Source: Bacteroidota bacterium
Lineage (GTDB): Bacteria > Bacteroidota > Bacteroidia > Bacteroidales > Porphyromonadaceae
Direction of reading: 5' to 3'
Assembly (NCBI GenBank): GCA_023389855.1
Contig: JAEWDZ010000004.1
Location: forward strand, 310,001 to 374,000
DNA: 64,000 nucleotides
In this document: piece by piece, positions 61,061-64,000 of the stretch
How positions within the stretch are numbered: the first letter of the stretch is position 1
Layout of the letters: each line of letters starts with the position of its first letter
Notes under the pieces: model-generated
The model's database searches: none
Told to the model about the DNA's origin: nothing
What the model saw: the letters and a program-made list of their open reading frames with translations, nothing else
Translations under genes and position numbers: made by a program

Positions 61061-64000
61061 TTATCGTATCAACGTAATGGGGGCTGCATTGTCGATGGAT
61101 AAAATAATCGGCATTTTCTCAGGAAGAGAAATGAACAAGGTCGTGCCTAATACTGGCAGATCTTTGTAAATAGATCCATCTAATCTATATATAATGCAGT
61201 GTTTGCTATTGACCAGTCCTTCGATAATATAGCCAGAGTCATTTGCCTTGATAGATATGCCATCTACAGAAACTGGACGAAGAGCTGTTGTGTCAAACTC
61301 CTTGATTTGTTTGAAAACACTCCAGCCTTCTTTATGAGCGTATAAATCTCGGGATCCTTTTGGCACATATAAAATAGCTTCCTCGATAAATTGTATATCG
61401 GTAAATAGGTTAGCATCGATAGTAAGTGGCTCCACAGCATAAGCATAAACATACTGGATAGAGCGGCATTTTGAAAAAATATTAGACGCCATCGAAGTAT
61501 TATTTGGGATATGTACTTCACAAAGTTCATCACATATAGCAAAAGCCTCATTCTCTATTTTCTTCAAATTGCTGAAATATGGAATCGATTTCAACGATCG
61601 ACAATAATAAAAGGCCTTTTCTCCAATTGTTTCAAGCAATGAAGGGTGCGCATTTTCCTTTATCTCGAGCGATTCGAGTGCTGAGCAATGGGAAAAACTA
61701 GATCTATCTATTGTAACTAAAGCAGTAGGCAACTTTACGACCTTCAATTGAGGAGCATATGCCAAGGCATAGGGAGCAATACGCTCTGCCAAGTCATCAA
61801 TCAATGCCGTTTCACCTTTTTTATCCGTGCGGAAACCGGTAGGATAATAGAGCAATTCCTTTTTATCTGTCGAGTATAGCGCTCCTTCAATAGCGAGAAG
61901 ATGTGTATTAGCAGTATTAACGGAGACCCCTAATAGGTTTGGACAAGCTGTAAAGGCTCCATACTGTATCGAAATAGCTGTAGACAATATTTCATAGCTT
62001 GCTTCTTTTTTGCCTGGAGGATAAGCGATAAGTTTTGTTTTGTCTTTGTTGTATAAGACCCCATCTATAGATGAAAAATAAGGATTACTGTCAGGAACCT
62101 TTATAGATTCTAATGCGGTGCAGTAGAGAAATGGTAGTTCACCGATAGAAGAAACCTTGTCGTTGAGTGTCAACGTCTTCATTTCGTTTGCACCTTCAAA
62201 AGCGTTTTCTCCAATCGCCAGGACAGAAGGCGGTAATGTAGCATCACCATCAGGAGTCCATCGGATTAGTTTTCCTTTTACTATCGTGATATCATCATGC
62301 TCCTCTTCGGGAGCATCTGTCTTTTCTTTGCAAATCAAATTAATTTCGACGTCAGCATCAAGCGAATCAATTGTATAGGTAAAGGCATTCGCCGAAGGAA
62401 TAGTCTCACCATTGAGCAGCCAGTCATCAACTTCGATGTTTTCTGATGTAGGCATGGCCTCAAAGATTATTTTTGTGCCCGCTGGTAGCGCCTCCATATT
62501 TTGAACGACAGCTCCACTGGCCGTCTTTGCCGTTAATTTGGCAAAGTTATTAAGCGAACTATAGCGCACTGTATAGTGATTTTCTTTTTTGTCAAAATCG
62601 ACAAGAATATGTATACCATTATACGAAGAACACGCGTATGTAGGCTTACCATATGCCGATGGAATACATTCATCACGCGTTACAAACTTACCATTTTCTT
62701 CGCTCGTAATCCGCTTTTTCCATTCGGTAACACGGTATCCTTTTAAGGGTTGAGCCGAGAAAGTCAAATTGGAATTCTCGGGGACGATATCTGCTGATTT
62801 TATCGCTTTTGATTCATCAATTTTACAAGAAATGGAGCCGTAAGCGGGTGCCATCGAATCGAAGAAGACAACATCTCCCGCAGGCTGATCGGCAAAAATT
62901 ACTTCCAAAACAATATCCTCCTGTATAGATGGTACAGAAAAGATAGTCTTCTCCTTATTCTCAAAGCCTTCTTTTATCTCTTTTCCGTTAAGAAGCCATT
63001 TTTCTATAATATGCCCATATCGAGGGAGTGCCTTGAAGAATACTGTTTCACCAACAGAGACGGAATCTCCACTTTGCAAGTCTACGGCGCCTCTACGCCA
63101 AGCATCTACAGAGCCTTTCTTTGAATCAAAACGGATATTTATCGCATATTTCTGCATATGCTGAGGCTTCCCGATTATTATCCTAGCCTGAGAAAACTCT
63201 TTCTGTAAACGTTGCTGTACCTGTTCATTAGCCACATAAATGGATAGGTGGTCATGATCTGCTAGAAGTCCATGTAGTGTAGAGAGTTTATCACTCAGGT
63301 GGACATCTAATAGATGAAGTCTCACCTGATATAAGGTCATCCAATGGTCTGCGATAGCCTCTAAATGAGGCAGATAAAGTTCAGTAAGTTTGCTGCAATT
63401 AGTCAAACCCTGTTGATCGATATATCTACAGTTAGGTGCACTCAAAGCAATCAACGAATCACATTGATAGAAAGCAGCAGGCCCTATTCTTTTGATTTTA
63501 TCACTCAGTCTTATCTGCAACTGTTGTGATCCAATTCGCAGCGTCCCCGAGAGCGACTCAACGATAGTATTTTCTTCGGTAAAATAGGTTTTGTTTTCAG
63601 GATCCAACTTTATTATTTTTAGCGATTGACAATTTTTAAAGGGGTTTGAGTCACCTATAGCGCTTAGCTCCTTTCCCAGAAACAGGTCGTAGAGATCACT
63701 ACAATGGGCAAAAGCATTGTTAGCGATTTCTTTAATAGCGGGTAAAGCTACTGATCGCAGAGCACTACATGATTCGAAGCTACTCAATGCGATATTCTCC
63801 ACTAAAGGCGCCTTTATCGACTTAATATTTACACATCCTTTGAAAGCCTCTTTACCAACAGTTTTAACCTGATTAAAATCGACAGAGGTAATATCTGTAT
63901 TGCTGTAGGCATCAGAAGTGCCCCACCCCTCTTCGTCACTTTCTCCAGGGGAGTAAAAAGCTTGGTCCGCTATAGCAACGACTTCATCGGGTATTTTTAT
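61061..64000 (-). CDS. BspA-like leucine-rich repeat surface protein (5' end beyond the window)
   Basis: The minus-strand frame is open from the stop at 61061 to the window edge; the GTG at 63802 is internal, so at least 979 residues are visible. Two blocks of BspA/TpLRR (LRR_5) repeats flank a central part: upstream AFAHCSDLYDLFLGKEL-type units and downstream units such as ISRSSFSHCSALESLEIK. The centre (HIIEKWLLNGKEI, VDDWLLNGETI) resembles divergent InlB B-repeats (PF18998-like). The C-terminal end (IIYRLDGSIYKDLPV) looks like a sorting-type strand domain. Probably a large cell-surface protein in adhesion; the ligand is unknown. Confidence 0.8.
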   Translation of the reverse strand: MKIPDEVVAIADQAFYSPGESDEEGWGTSDAYSNTDITSVDFNQVKTVGKEAFKGCVNIKSIKAPLVENIALSSFESCSALRSVALPAIKEIANNAFAHCSDLYDLFLGKELSAIGDSNPFKNCQSLKIIKLDPENKTYFTEENTIVESLSGTLRIGSQQLQIRLSDKIKRIGPAAFYQCDSLIALSAPNCRYIDQQGLTNCSKLTELYLPHLEAIADHWMTLYQVRLHLLDVHLSDKLSTLHGLLADHDHLSIYVANEQVQQRLQKEFSQARIIIGKPQHMQKYAINIRFDSKKGSVDAWRRGAVDLQSGDSVSVGETVFFKALPRYGHIIEKWLLNGKEIKEGFENKEKTIFSVPSIQEDIVLEVIFADQPAGDVVFFDSMAPAYGSISCKIDESKAIKSADIVPENSNLTFSAQPLKGYRVTEWKKRITSEENGKFVTRDECIPSAYGKPTYACSSYNGIHILVDFDKKENHYTVRYSSLNNFAKLTAKTASGAVVQNMEALPAGTKIIFEAMPTSENIEVDDWLLNGETIPSANAFTYTIDSLDADVEINLICKEKTDAPEEEHDDITIVKGKLIRWTPDGDATLPPSVLAIGENAFEGANEMKTLTLNDKVSSIGELPFLYCTALESIKVPDSNPYFSSIDGVLYNKDKTKLIAYPPGKKEASYEILSTAISIQYGAFTACPNLLGVSVNTANTHLLAIEGALYSTDKKELLYYPTGFRTDKKGETALIDDLAERIAPYALAYAPQLKVVKLPTALVTIDRSSFSHCSALESLEIKENAHPSLLETIGEKAFYYCRSLKSIPYFSNLKKIENEAFAICDELCEVHIPNNTSMASNIFSKCRSIQYVYAYAVEPLTIDANLFTDIQFIEEAILYVPKGSRDLYAHKEGWSVFKQIKEFDTTALRPVSVDGISIKANDSGYIIEGLVNSKHCIIYRLDGSIYKDLPVLGTTLFISLPEKMPIILSIDNAAPITLIR

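Noticed and set aside
1..64000. tRNA, rRNA and complete IS elements
   Set aside because: Scanned by eye for tRNA T-loop and acceptor patterns, rRNA motifs and transposase motifs; none seen.

Overview
The window reads as a chromosome segment of a Bacteroidota anaerobe of the order Bacteroidales, probably close to Porphyromonas. Reasons visible here: promoter -7 boxes of the TAnnTTTG type with little Shine-Dalgarno signal, a complete moxR/batABCDE operon, a BT_3928-type DoxX protein, the very large class III fructose-1,6-bisphosphatase, pyruvate:ferredoxin oxidoreductase plus pyruvate phosphate dikinase (anaerobic carbon metabolism), internalin-like and BspA-like leucine-rich repeat proteins, and lipoproteins with BIG2 domains. 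The species assignment is inference; no rRNA or tRNA gene was seen.

Layout. 1-4.4 kb: 3' end of a DUF4143 ATPase gene, then nifJ. 4.9-12.9 kb: lon, a DUF1599 protein, a DoxX/redox protein, tpiA, a SPOR protein, folE, a pRiA4b ORF-3-like protein and miaA, closely spaced on the plus strand. 13-22 kb: the aerotolerance operon moxR, DUF58, a BatD-like anchor, batA, batB, batC, batD, batE and a PAP2 phosphatase, with repeated start/stop overlaps. 22.3-24.9 kb, minus strand: aroQ, pyk and an O-methyltransferase; xerD diverges from them. 26-29.7 kb: serC, serA and a DUF1015 gene behind a structured leader of about 190 nt.

30.1-39.4 kb is an accessory island inserted in this core. It holds a truncated tyrosine integrase and an AT-rich cassette (membrane coiled-coil protein, ImmA/IrrE metalloprotease, Beta-family protein and a convergent sce7726-like PD-(D/E)xK nuclease). 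It also holds a two-gene restriction-modification system whose helicase-methyltransferase gene is split by one extra G in a G run. The last third of that gene, after the NPPY motif, is AT-rich, while a second copy of its conserved C-terminal tail lies 4.3 kb away at the left edge of the island. This points to past exchange of the target-recognition end. The four-gene cassette is my best candidate for an undescribed (probably anti-phage) system.

39.7-47.4 kb: a TPP-riboswitch-controlled thiamine operon, thiS-thiC-(thiE-like/thiD/thiE fusion)-thiG-thiH-thiF-nitroreductase. 47.9-55.3 kb, minus strand: ppdK, then a PBP1A-type peptidoglycan synthase downstream of fbp. 55.8 kb to the end: a surface/lipoprotein block with an internalin-like LRR protein, three BIG2 lipoproteins and, on the minus strand, a large BspA-like LRR protein running off the window. 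Imperfect 22-bp tandem repeats occur in two intergenic regions (4.6 and 29.9 kb).
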